A stretch of 64,000 bases of DNA from CAWFKS01 sp963816435 (GTDB lineage: Bacteria > Pseudomonadota > Alphaproteobacteria > Rhizobiales > Rhizobiaceae). The stretch spans positions 186,001-250,000 of the forward strand of contig CAWFKS010000005.1 of assembly GCA_963816435.1 (NCBI GenBank), given 5' to 3'. Below are positions 44,401-54,781 of this stretch, in pieces. Position 1 is the first letter of the stretch; each line of letters begins with the position of its first letter. The notes beneath the pieces were generated by a model that was not told where the DNA came from, ran no database searches, and worked only from the letters and a program-made list of their open reading frames with translations. The position numbers and the translations under genes are program-made.

Positions 44401-47400
44401 CTCCAGGACCTTTTCCCGCAGCGAACCGGCGACCACGGTCGCGGTGCCTTCCAGGACCTTGCGCACGTTGTCTACGCCGGCGCTGAGAGCCTTGCGCATC
44501 GTCTCGGTGCGTTCTTCGATCACGCCGGTCTGGCGCGTGAATGCCTCGTCGATCTTGCCGACGTCGATGTCGAGCGCGTTGGTCAGGTCGGCCTGGCGCT
44601 CGGTGATCGTGCGCACGTGCTCGGTGATCGTGCTGTCGATTTCCTGCCTGACGGCGGCCAGGCGGTCCATGTCCTCTTCGAGGGCGCGCGTCATGTAGCC
44701 ACGGCCTTCGACCAGCTTGTCGGCGTGCTTCTCGACTGCCTGGTCGATTTCGGCGCGTACGGCCGCGAGCCGCTCGAGATCCTGCTCCAGCGCCCGCGTC
44801 ACGCTGTTGCGGTCGGCCAGCGCCTTGTCGGTGTGGGCCTGAATGGCGGCATCGATCTCGCCGCGGGCGGCGGCGATCCTGCCGAGGTCGTCTTCCAATG
44901 CCCGGCGCATCAGTTCACGTCCAGAGGAGAGCTTCTCCACGTGACTCTGCACGGCCGAATCGATGCTGGCGCGCGACTCCGAAAGCCGCTTCAGGTCGGC
45001 TTCCAGCGCTTCGGCGATTTGGTCGCGTCCTGCAACCAGGCGATCGACGAAATCCTTGGCGCGACCGTCCAACGCCTGCAACCCGCCGTCGAACGCGTTG
45101 CTGATCTCCTCGCGGCTCGAGGCGAGTCGCTCGGCTATCTTGTTGGTGCGGCCGTCGATGATTTCAATGTCGGCCTCGAGCGCTTCGCTGAGCTTCTTCC
45201 GGTTGGCGGCGACACGTTCAGCCAGCTCGTTGCCACGACCTTCCAGAGCCTGTAACCCGGTGTCGAACGCCTCGGCGATCTTGTCGCGATTGGCGTTGAC
45301 CCGGTCGGTGATCTGGCTGCTGCGGCTGTCGATGACATGGAGATCGGACTCCAGTGCCTCGCTCAGCATCTGGCGATTTGCGGCGAGCCGCTCCGCCATC
45401 ACGTTGCCGCGATCTTCCATCGCGTGCAGGCCGGTTTCAGGGGAAGACCTCCGCAATTCTTTCACGGTTGGCGTCGAGCCGCTGCGCAATCTGGTTGGTA
45501 CGGCCGTCGATCAGTTCTAGATCGGCGGCGAGGGCATCGCTCAGCTTTTGGCGGTTTGCCGCCACGCGCTCGGCGAGCTCGTTGCCGCGTCCCTCCAGAG
45601 CCTCGAGGCCCGTATCGAAGGCTTCGGTGATCTTGTCGCGGTTGGCGAGCAGGCGGTCGGCAACCTGGCTGGTGCGCCCGTCGATCATCTGCAGGTCGGC
45701 TTCCAGCGCGTCGCTCAGCATCTTGCGGTTGGCGGCGAGCTGCTGGGAGAGTTCCTTGCCGCGCCCCTCGAGCGCCTGGATGCCCGTCTCGAAGACGTTG
45801 GAGATTTCGTCGCGGTTTGCCGAAAGGCGAATGGCGATCTCGTTCGCGCGGCCGTCGATCACGTGCAGGTCCGATTTCGAGCGCATCGCTCAACGTCTTG
45901 CGATTCGCGGTCAGCTGCTGGCCGAATTCGCGGCCGTGCATCTCCAGCATCTGCGACGTCGAGGTGACGAGGTCGGAAAGATCGGCGCCGATCTTCGACT
46001 TGCCCTCCTCGATGAGCCCGGTGAGGCTGTCCTTGCCCTGCGAGAAGGTGGTGGCGATTTCGCGCGCCCGCTCCACCAGCGTCTCGTTGATCTGGCGAGC
46101 GCGTGCCTCGAGCGCGGTGTTCAGCTTCTGCGCCCCGGTGTCGAGCGCTTCGGCGCGCGTCTGGAACTCGCTGATGAGCGACTGGCCGCGCTCGGCGAGC
46201 GTCCTTTCGATGTCGCCGAGCCGCGAATCGAATTCGTGTGCCAGAGTCTGCGTCTGGTTGCCCAGCACCGAGACCATTCCGGAGGTTCGTTCCTCCATCA
46301 TGTCGGACAGCGAGCGCACGGCGACGTCGGTGGTCTCCGTAAGTCGCGCGATGCGCGTGTCGAGCAGGCTGGCGAACGCCTCGCCGGACGTGGAAATGCG
46401 GTCCGAGATGACGTCGAGCCGTTGGTCGAAAGCGTCGTACATGGACGAGCCGCTTTCGTTGATGCGGTCTACCAGCGCGTCGCCCGCCTGCGAGATCGTC
46501 AGCGAAAGCTGCGAGGAAGACTTCATGATATTGTCGCGGATGATATCGCTGGCCGAGCCCAGCTCGTCGCGCAGCGCCTCGTGTGCGCCGGAAATCGAGG
46601 CGCGCACGCGTTCTGCGTGGGTGACGACCGCCTCGCGCTCGGATCCAAGGCCGTCGACGAGCGCACGGATACGCGACTCATTCTCCGAGTAGGCGCGCTC
46701 GAGTTCGTTGACCTCGCCATGGACCAGCGTTTCCAGTTCCACGGCGCGGGCGAGGGTGCGTTCAATGCCTTCGCCCATGGCCTGGACTTCGCGGCGCACC
46801 GCCTGTCCGACGGTCATTACGCGGTCCTGGGCGAGATGCTCCGGCTCTGCCAGCCGCATCGCGACCTCGGCCATGGAGCGTGCCGCAAGCCGCATTTCCT
46901 GCGCGCGACGCACCATCACCGCGAAGCCCCAGAACAGCAGGACGGGCACGAAAATGCCGACCGCGAACATGATCGCGTAAGGCGCGTCCAGCAGCTCGTT
47001 GACGCTGCGGATTTCCCAGATGCCCGGACCATAGAGCATGTCGGCCAGCACGACGCCGCCGCCGATCCAGGCCAGCGAAAGCAGCGCGACCATCCAGTAG
47101 ACCGTGCGCGGCGCACGGCGGTTCAGCGACTGGAGCGCGCTGCGATAGTCCTTCTGACGATCGTCGTTTGCGGCCGGAGGCAGGGGGGCGGCTGTCGGGC
47201 GTGTGGGTTCAACCGGACGAAGCTCCGATTGGCTGTGGTTGGCTGCGGCCGTCTTTTCGGTGCGCTTCTGAGCGGCCTCTGCCCGTGGCGCTGTCTCCAC
47301 CGTGCCGCGTCCCTCGCGCACCAGTTCGTCGGCTGCCTTGGAGATCTGCTCTTCCAGATCGTGCATGGATGCGGCGATGTCGAGCTCGTCCGATTCGTCC

Positions 47401-47486
47401 ATGTTGAGGTCTATGTCGAGGGCTTCCTCAAGCTCCCGCGCCATATCGCTGTCGAGGTTTTTGCTCGTCGACGCATTGCGTGCCAT
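41430..47486 (-). CDS. Giant coiled-coil growth-pole-ring-like protein (GPR/RgsE), three frameshifts
   Basis: About 2,017 residues after repair. An acidic N-terminus and a pair of membrane helices at about residues 128-180 (YWMVALLSLAWIGGGVVLAD and IMFAVGIFVPVLLFWGF) anchor a very long helical rod, then a Pro/Gln-rich linker and a compact C-terminal domain (ELWDRYRRGERNVFTRRLYT; GEFRTAVDRYCRDFEKLL). The rod holds 58-, 36- and 29-residue repeats. This layout matches Agrobacterium GPR and Sinorhizobium RgsE, which build a ring at the growing pole. +1 breaks are inferred near 45878, 45438 and 44040. The sequence around 45438 has four extra bases. Confidence 0.85.
43690..44310 (-). repeat. Tandem 29-residue (87-bp) repeats in the GPR-like gene
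   Basis: About seven copies carry SEQRTIERAEQTGQALSARA-AEIANAFAE. The TCGGCGAAGGCGTTGGCGAT block recurs exactly 87 bases apart (43921 and 44008). The middle copies are almost identical at DNA level, so assembly collapse or copy-number error is possible. Confidence 0.8.
44560..44910 (-). repeat. 36-residue (108-bp) repeats in the GPR-like gene
   Basis: Three clear copies start with ALE(D/Q/E)D(L/M)-RLAAVR-EID and continue into H-DK. Spacing between successive ALE starts is 36 residues. They lie between the 58-residue and 29-residue blocks in the rod. Confidence 0.75.
45050..45905 (-). repeat. 58-residue (174-bp) repeats in the GPR-like gene
   Basis: Five copies follow the pattern SDALEADL-IDGRTNQIA-RL-ANRD-I, then FDTGLQALEGRGNELAERVA. 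The period is 58 residues, exactly twice the 29 of the downstream block. The third copy contains the CCCT interruption near 45438. Confidence 0.8.
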
Positions 47487-47622
47487 GCCGCTCTACCCTG
47501 TACAATTGGCGCGGAAGCACCGTTGCCGGCCCCCCGTGTCCGCGCGGAGACATATTTGGTCGTCCGTATCGTAGTGGCACAGACCGGTAAAGGGAACATT
47601 GATTTCGGCGCATGCGTAAAAC

Positions 47623-47694
47623 TTTAAACATAAGGTTAACGCCTTGAAGTGCCGTGCATATAATGTACCGGCAGCCTTGCCCGTTAACGCCTTG
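47623..47694. repeat. 12-bp direct repeat and TTAA-rich segment between the GPR-like and Hpt genes
   Basis: GTTAACGCCTTG occurs exactly at 47635-47646 and 47683-47694, 48 bases apart, in the divergent promoter region. A TATAAT box (47659-47664) lies between. TTAAACATAAGGTTAA (47624-47639) is a TTAA-N8-TTAA, one base longer than a CtrA site. The remaining intergenic sequence (47487-47746) shows nothing coding. Confidence 0.5.
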
Positions 47695-47746
47695 TCCACG
47701 CCGGCCGCCCTAGGCTCCCTGTGACGGAAGTGCCAGGGGACCGGAC

Positions 47747-48119
47747 ATGGAATCGAACGCACAGTCATTCGCCTTCTCGCGGCCGGGCGGGGAGCGATGC
47801 GGCGACACGCACTCGCGGCCGATAAATCTCGTCTATCTTGCCCGCCAGACGCTCGGCGACAGGGCGGATCGAGGAGGAGGTGCTGGCGCTTTTCGCCCAG
47901 CAGGTCGCCGTGGCGAGGGAACGGCTTGTTGCGGCCGAGCCTGCCGAGCGCGGGCGCCTGGCCCACACGCTCAAAGGGTCGGCGCGAAGCGTCGGGGCAT
48001 TTCCGATCGCCGATTGCGCCGCCCTGATCGAGACCTCGCCGTGGGACGAAGAACGCATCGGCCAACTCGCCGTGCTCATCGACGAAGTTCGGGATTACAT
48101 CGCCGCGATAAGCCGCTGA
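47747..48119 (+). CDS. Small Hpt-domain protein, frameshifted
   Basis: The four-helix histidine phosphotransfer domain contains the phospho-acceptor motif AHTLKGSARSVGA. The start MESNAQSFAFSRPGG and the line PINLVYLARQTLGD lie in one frame; the remainder, from RRIEEEVLALFAQQ, is in another. One extra G near 47863 explains the break and gives about 123 residues, the usual size of stand-alone Hpt proteins. It is divergent from the GPR-like gene. The cognate kinase is unknown. Confidence 0.8.
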
Positions 48120-48225
48120 CGAGCGCCGAACCGGTGCGCCGGCTGCCGGCGTGCGATTGACAAGGCCGCCGGAGTGATTATCTGGCGTCCCAAGCTCCAG
48201 TTTGATCTCTCCCGGCAGGCGGTTC

Positions 48226-48546
48226 ATGACCAAGATCACCTATGTGGCCTTCGACGGCGCGCGCTTCGAAGTCGAGGCGGAAAACGGCTCGACCGTCATG
48301 GAAAACGCCATCCGCAACGCGGTGCCCGGCATCGAGGCGGAATGCGGCGGCGCCTGCGCCTGCGCGACGTGCCACGTCTACGTCGAGGAGGAGTGGTCGG
48401 ACGTCGTCGGGCCGCCCAACCCGATGGAGGAGGACATGCTCGACTTCGCCTACGACGTGCGGCCGACGTCGCGCCTGTCCTGCCAGATCAAGGTGAGCGA
48501 CGAACTCGACGGCCTGGTCGTGCAGGTTCCCGAGCGGCAGGGCTGA
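48226..48546 (+). CDS. Adrenodoxin-type [2Fe-2S] ferredoxin
   Basis: This 106-residue ferredoxin has cysteines at 40, 46, 49 and 86 (C-x5-C-x2-C-x36-C), the vertebrate-type/FdVI cluster pattern; an additional cysteine is at 44. It carries electrons to P450s or takes part in Fe-S assembly. The neighbouring reductase may be its electron donor, 117 bases downstream. The start at 48226 is preferred over 48202 because GGCGG precedes it and family N-termini begin MTKITYV. Confidence 0.92.
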   Translation: MTKITYVAFDGARFEVEAENGSTVMENAIRNAVPGIEAECGGACACATCHVYVEEEWSDVVGPPNPMEEDMLDFAYDVRPTSRLSCQIKVSDELDGLVVQVPERQG

Positions 48547-48660
48547 CCAAGGCCGGGCGCGCCAGCACACGTCGCTTCTCGCGGTTTCCCTCGGCGGCGC
48601 AGATTGCTATGCGTGGCCGCCGTTCGGGCGACGGCAGCGCGTTTCCACAAAATGGGGTAA

Positions 48661-49692
<1,032 letters not shown>

Positions 49693-49699
49693 TCGCGGA

Positions 49700-50311
49700 T
49701 CAGCCTGGAATACGGCCTTCCTCGATCTGCTGCATCCGGTAGCGCAGCAGCCGCATGATGCGGCTTTCGAAATTGATTCCCTCGATCCGGTCGAACTCGT
49801 CCTGCGCGCGGTCGTGCTTTGCCAGAATCTGCTGCGTCACCTCCTTCGCCTTTGCCGCCACGAGGTCGCAGTCCTTCTTCGGATAGATGGCGTTGAGCGC
49901 GTTCTCCAGCTCGCGTGCGTGATTTTTGGCGATCACGACGTGGCTTTCCTCGTGCCGCTTGATGTCGGCGGACAGCGTGTCCCAGATCAGCCTCGTATCG
50001 GGATCGGCATGCCGGCGCTGGCGCCAGCGCGGAAGCGTCATGCGCACCTTCAGGATCACGTGCGCGTTTGCCACGCGACAGCGCCCGTTCTTCTCGCCGT
50101 AGGAGATCTTGGTGTTGAACTCCATGCGGGTCGCGCCCGGGTGGCGTGCTCCCTCGCCGTGGAGTTGCGGCCCGTGCTTCTGCAACTCCTTGTCGATGTC
50201 CTCGAGCGTGCGCCCGTGGATCGAGTAATAGGCATAGCTCTTGGAAAGGGTGATGGCGTGGGCCGGCAGCGGCAGCGCGAGGACGGCGAGGAGGGCGAAG
50301 AGGCGGATCAT
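49700..50311 (-). CDS. DUF922 exported putative zinc-dependent protease
   Basis: This 203-residue protein has a signal peptide (residues about 1-19, LALPLPAHA) and the DUF922 core with RHEESHVVIAKNHARELE, which contains an HExxH zinc motif. The earlier YYSIHGRTLEDIDKELQKHGP is the family N-terminal element. DUF922 proteins are predicted metallopeptidases of the periplasm with unknown targets. It converges on the reductase gene with an 7-base gap. Confidence 0.87.
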   Translation of the reverse strand: MIRLFALLAVLALPLPAHAITLSKSYAYYSIHGRTLEDIDKELQKHGPQLHGEGARHPGATRMEFNTKISYGEKNGRCRVANAHVILKVRMTLPRWRQRRHADPDTRLIWDTLSADIKRHEESHVVIAKNHARELENALNAIYPKKDCDLVAAKAKEVTQQILAKHDRAQDEFDRIEGINFESRIMRLLRYRMQQIEEGRIPG

Positions 50312-50450
50312 CCGCGAATGATTGCGTCACTCCCCGGGCTTGCGCAATCGAAATCGGTGCGCCATGTCGGCGCGGTCGAACCGGCGTCTCGACGACCGGG
50401 GCATAGCCTGACCCGGCCGGAGCATGAACGCACCATCCTTGGACAACAGC

Positions 50451-51293
50451 ATGAACACGCGCATCTGGCGACTGGCGCATGATCGAAACCTGGAGCTCGG
50501 GCCGGTGGCATGGGTCATGGGCGTGCTCAACGTCACGCCGGATTCCTTTTCGGACGGCGGCGCGTTCGCGGATGTCGAGGCCGCGGTGGCGCAGGCGCTG
50601 CGCATGCAGGCCGAAGGCGCGGCGATCATCGACGTCGGCGGCGAATCGACGCGGCCCGGCGCCGGCGCGATCGACGCGGCCACCGAGCAGCGACGCGTCC
50701 TGCCCGTCATCGAGGCGCTGGCCGGCTCCGGCGCCCTGATTTCGGTGGATACCTACCGCAGCGAGACGGCGCGGCTCGCCGTCGCGGCGGGGGCTCACAT
50801 CGTCAACGATGTCTGGGGACTGCAGCGCGAGCCGGATATCGCGCGTGTCGCCGCCGACACCGGCGCGGGGCTGGTGATCATGCATACGGGACGCGGCCGC
50901 CAGAAGCTCCCGGACGTCGTGGAAGACCAGTTCGTCTTTCTGCGGCGCTCGCTCGGGATCGCGCAGGAAGCCGGCATTGCAGAAGACAGGATCGTGCTCG
51001 ATCCCGGCTTCGGCTTCGCCAAGGAGACGGCGGAGGAAAATCTCGACCTGATGGCGCGATTCGCCGAGCTGAAGGCCCTCGGCTTTCCTTTGCTGGTCGG
51101 CACGTCGCGCAAGCGCTTCATCGGCACCGTCACTGGCCGCGAGGCGGCCGACCGCGACGTCGGCACTGCCGCGACGAGCGTCATCCTGCGCATGCAGGGC
51201 GCCGACATTTTCAGGGTCCACAACGTCGCATACAACGTCGACGCGCTGCGCATCGCGGATGCTATGCTGGCGCGCAAATCATCCGAAGGCTGA
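50451..51293 (+). CDS. folP: Dihydropteroate synthase
   Basis: This enzyme of about 280 residues condenses p-aminobenzoate with the pterin pyrophosphate in folate synthesis and is the sulfonamide target. Motifs are MGVLNVTPDSFSDGG, AAIIDVGGESTRPGA, DPGFGFAKE and LVGTSRKRFIG. The alternative ATG at 50424 would add nine residues; the inner start has a better-spaced GGACAACAGC. It opens the folP-folB-folK cluster. Confidence 0.94.
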   Translation: MNTRIWRLAHDRNLELGPVAWVMGVLNVTPDSFSDGGAFADVEAAVAQALRMQAEGAAIIDVGGESTRPGAGAIDAATEQRRVLPVIEALAGSGALISVDTYRSETARLAVAAGAHIVNDVWGLQREPDIARVAADTGAGLVIMHTGRGRQKLPDVVEDQFVFLRRSLGIAQEAGIAEDRIVLDPGFGFAKETAEENLDLMARFAELKALGFPLLVGTSRKRFIGTVTGREAADRDVGTAATSVILRMQGADIFRVHNVAYNVDALRIADAMLARKSSEG

Positions 51294-51298
51294 CGCCG

Positions 51299-51659
51299 AT
51301 GTACCAGATCAGCATGAAGAACTGCGCCTTCTTCGCGCGCCACGGCGTGCTCGACGAGGAGGAGACGCTCGGCCAGCGCTTCTATGTCGACGCCGATCTC
51401 TGGGTCGAGCCCGGCACGCCTCTGGAACAGGATTCCATCGCAGATACAGTCGATTACGGCGTTGCCTTCAAGGTGATCGAGGAGATCGTCACCGGCAAGC
51501 GGCGCTTCCTGATCGAGGCGCTCGCCCACGACGTCGCCCGCGCGCTTCTGCCGCCGTTTTCCGCAGATCGCGCGCGCCCGCATCACGGTGCGCAAGCCGA
51601 ACGCCCCGGTGCCCGGCGTGCTGGACCATGTCGAGGTGACGGTTGAGTGGCCTGAATAG
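51299..51659 (+). CDS. folB: Dihydroneopterin aldolase, frameshifted
   Basis: The FolB signature begins MYQISMKNCAFFARHGVLDEEETLGQ, with DLWVEPGTPLEQDSIADTVDYG, and FLIEALAHDVARALL follows. One T too many near 51557-51560 (TTTT) breaks the frame. Restored, the end reads [27 protein letters not shown] and stops at 51657-51659, 119 residues. The stop overlaps the folK start. It catalyses formation of 6-hydroxymethyl-dihydropterin, the substrate for FolK. Confidence 0.88.
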
Positions 51660-52159
51660 CACCGCCTTCCTGGGGCTGGGCGGCAATCTCGGCGACCCGC
51701 GCGCTGCCTTTGGCGCCGCGCTTCGCGGGCTCGACCGCAACGCGCACGCGCACGTGGCGGCGGTCTCCTCGCTCTACAGCACCCCGCCGTGGGGAAAGAC
51801 CGACCAGCCGGATTTCCTCAACGCCGTGGCGAAGATCGAGACCGACCTGCCGCCTCGCGGCCTGCTCGATCTTTGCTTGTCCACGGAAGGCGAGCTGAAG
51901 CGCGTGCGCACCGAGCGCTGGGGACCGCGACCCATCGATCTCGACATCCTCATGTTCGACGATCTGCGCATCGACGAACCCGGGCTGACGGTCCCGCACC
52001 CGCGCATGCTGGAACGCGCTTTCGTGCTGGTGCCGCTCGCCGAGATCGCGCCGGACCTCGTGCTCGATGGGCGACCGCTGGCCGAACACCTTGCCGCGCT
52101 CGATGCCACCGGCATCGCGGTTGCGCGACGCGGCGGCGACTGGTGGCGCGAAGGGCTAG
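51643..52159 (+). CDS. folK: HPPK (hydroxymethyl-dihydropterin pyrophosphokinase), frameshift at its end
   Basis: The protein has [27 protein letters not shown] and [16 protein letters not shown], the HPPK signatures. It probably uses a TTG start at 51643, overlapping folB by 17 bases. The frame would run through into the antiporter gene on the other strand. Removing one G from GAAGGGCTAG puts TAG at 52157-52159, just before the antiporter stop, and gives the usual length of about 171 residues. It links folP-folB-folK in one transcript. Confidence 0.88.
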
Positions 52160-52169
52160 GGAACGCGCG

Positions 52170-53997
52170 TCAGTCGGCCGGGGCCGGCTTGATCATCCCC
52201 GCCGTTTCCTCGTTGAGGCCTCGTCCCTTCTTGCGCGGCTGCGACAGCGGCTCGGGAACCGGTGCGTTGCCGCGAACGAGGCTGTTGCCGGCATATATGC
52301 CGCCGGCGACCTGCATCTCCAGCCGCGCCGCGTCGCGCTTGCGCACTTCGCGCATGATCTCGGCCGCTTCCTCTTCGGCAACGCCGAGCCTCAAAAGCGT
52401 CTGCTCGCCGAATTCCAGTGCGGAGTGAAGGGTTTCGCGCAGCTGGTAGTCGACGCCCGCCGCCAGCAGCCGGATCGAGGCCGCCCGGTCGAAGGAGCGC
52501 GCCAGCACCTTCACGAAGGGGAACTCCGCCTTCACGTGCTCGGTGATCGCCAGCGCCGCCTCCGGCCTGTCGACGCAGACCAGCACCGCCTCCGCCTGCT
52601 CGGCGCCGGCGGCGCGCAATATGTCGAGCCGCGTTCCGTCGCCGTAATAGACCTTGAAGCCGAAATTCGCCGCCGCCTGGATCATTTCGACATCGTCGTC
52701 GATGATCGACACGTCGACGCCGCGCGCCAGCAGCGGCTGGCTGACGATCTGGCCGAACCGTCCGAAACCGATGATGAGGACGCGGCCGGTCAGCCCGTCC
52801 GCCTCCTCCACGCCTTCCGTCGAAAGGGCTTCGTCCGGCAGGAGGCGGCGCAGCAACATCACGCCGAGCGGCGTCAGCGCCATCGAGATGATGACGGTCG
52901 CCGTCAGGACCGCGCTGGTGCCTGGCTCCAGGATGCCGACGCTTGCTGCGGCCGCAAACAGCACGAAGGCGAACTCGCCGCCCTGTGCAAGCAGCGCTGC
53001 GCGTGTCAGCGCCTCCCGGTTCGCTGCGCCGAGAAGCCGTGCCACGACATAGATGCCGGCGGCCTTCAGCGCCATGTAGACGACCACCGAGACAAGGATC
53101 AGCGTCCACTCTCGTCCCAGCACCGAAAGATCGAGCGACATGCCGACGCTCATGAAGAACAGGCCCAGAAGGATGCCGCGAAACGGCTCGATATCGGCCT
53201 CCAGCTGGTGCCGGAACGTCGATTCCGACAGGAGAACGCCCGCAAGGAACGCTCCGAGCGCCATCGAGAGGCCGCCGATCTGCATCGCCAGCGCCGCCCC
53301 GAGCACGACGAGCAATGCAGCAGCCGTCATCACCTCGCGTGCATGCGCCTGCGCCAGGATGCGGAACATCGGGTTGAGCAGCCAGCGGCCCGCAGCCACG
53401 AGCAGTGCGATCGAGGCCAGAGCGATGGCGATTCCGACCGCCCGGTCCGACAGGCCCATGTCTTCGCCGCCGGGCGCCAGAAATGCGATCAGCGCAAGCA
53501 GCGGGACGATCGCGAGGTCTTCCAGCAGCAGGATCGACACGATCCGCTGCCCGGCGGCTGTCGCGGCCTCGCCGCGCTCGGTCAGAAGCTGCATGACGAT
53601 CGCCGTCGACGACAGCACGAAGCCGGCGCCCGCCACGAACGCCACCAGCGGGCCGAAGCCGATTCCGATGCCCGGCAAGCGTGAGCAGCGCGCCGCAGAC
53701 GAGAACCTGGAGCGCGCCGAGCCCGAATATCTCGCGCCGCAGGCTCCACAGGCGCGACGGCTGCATCTCCAGCCCGATGACGAACAGGAACATGACGACG
53801 CCGAGTTCGGCGACGTGCAGGATCGACTGGGGATCGGAAAAAAGCCGCAGGCCGAACGGGCCGATCACCAGCCCGGCGGCGAGATAGCCGAGCACCGAAC
53901 CGAGGCCGAGCCGCTTGGAGATCGGAACCGCGACCACGCCGGCCGCGAGAAGGGATACAACCTGGACGAGGTCGGAACCGCCGACTTCCGTGGTCAT
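52170..53997 (-). CDS. Kef-type CPA2 cation:proton antiporter with RCK domain, frameshifted
   Basis: The N-terminus [20 protein letters not shown] and about twelve hydrophobic segments ([42 protein letters not shown]) form a Na+/H+ exchanger domain. A C-terminal RCK/TrkA-N domain ([17 protein letters not shown]) binds nucleotide. It resembles KefB/C or YbaL K+/H+ antiporters. The frame breaks near 53671; removing one G reconnects [16 protein letters not shown]. Reconstructed length is about 608 residues. An extra in-frame ATG at 54027 is less likely. Confidence 0.87.
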
Positions 53998-54110
53998 GTC
54001 AGCCACCCTGGCGCTCGGGCGGTCCACACCGCCGCATCAGGGCAATTCATAACGCAAACGACGGAAGGCGGAAGAGGGCGGCTCCCGTCCCGGTAACCGT
54101 GCGGCAGTGC

Positions 54111-54659
54111 CTACTTGCTGGCGACCGCTCCGACCGAACGCGCGTCCACCCGCTTCAGCGAAACGCCGATCACCGGCACGAGCTGGCCCTGCACATTGAC
54201 GGACACGGTGATGTTCATCGTGTTGGCGTCGGGCAGGCGGGCGAGCATGGCGCCGTTGAGGGCGTTGCGGTTGAGGGCGAACACCACCTTGTTGGCCTGC
54301 ACCTTGCCCGAAACGACATCGAGGCCCTTGCCCTTGGCGCCGTCGAGGAACGTGCCGCGATAGTCCGCGCCTGCCTTCTCGACGATGGCGCTCATGCTCT
54401 GGGTGAACAGCCCGACACGGCATCCGCCGTCGAGCGACATGCCGACCTTGCCGTCGGGCGTGGCGCCGGTGAAGTTGCAGACGAACTTGGTGCCCTTGTA
54501 CTTGCCGGCGACCACCTCGCCGGGGCCGGTCCATTCACCTTCGACCGACTGGAAGAACCTGCGCTCGCGCTCGGATGCCTTTGCCGATGTCGCCGGTACG
54601 GCGATCGCGGCGACCGTCGCAAATGCAAGGGCTGCGGACAGGAATTTGCTGGCGATCAT
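54111..54659 (-). CDS. Conserved exported protein of unknown function
   Basis: This 182-residue protein starts with a signal peptide (residues about 1-26; FLSAALAFATVAAIAVPATSA). The mature part has repeated GEWTGPGEVVAGKYKGTKF and GCRVGLFTQSM; one glycine-rich beta region follows. I do not recognise a named domain, but the layout is that of a small beta-barrel-like periplasmic protein. ATG 54659 is favoured over 54707 because it starts the signal peptide. A TTAACCAT element lies upstream. Confidence 0.75.
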   Translation of the reverse strand: MIASKFLSAALAFATVAAIAVPATSAKASERERRFFQSVEGEWTGPGEVVAGKYKGTKFVCNFTGATPDGKVGMSLDGGCRVGLFTQSMSAIVEKAGADYRGTFLDGAKGKGLDVVSGKVQANKVVFALNRNALNGAMLARLPDANTMNITVSVNVQGQLVPVIGVSLKRVDARSVGAVASK

Positions 54660-54715
54660 GGGGCACCGACACCGGAAACTGGAGGAAGAGAGAACCAGCG
54701 AAACCATGAACAGGA

Positions 54716-54723
54716 ATGGTTAA
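54716..54723 (-). promoter_or_regulatory. Possible CtrA half-site upstream of the exported protein gene
   Basis: Read on the minus strand, TTAACCAT matches the CtrA half-site seen in rhizobia, 57-64 bases before the ATG at 54659. A single 8-mer is weak evidence. Confidence 0.35.
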
Positions 54724-54781
54724 CGCTTCGCTATCGCGGCACTCGCGCGAGCCTACTCGGCGTGGCGTCAAGCGCGCAAGC

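Noticed and set aside
43690..45905. CRISPR or satellite array
   Set aside because: The 87-, 108- and 174-bp units are protein-coding repeats in the GPR-like gene, without unique spacers.
45354..47627. A 757-codon plus-strand frame and similar frames opposite the GPR-like gene
   Set aside because: They track the codon periodicity of the repeat protein and mirror it; no independent signals.
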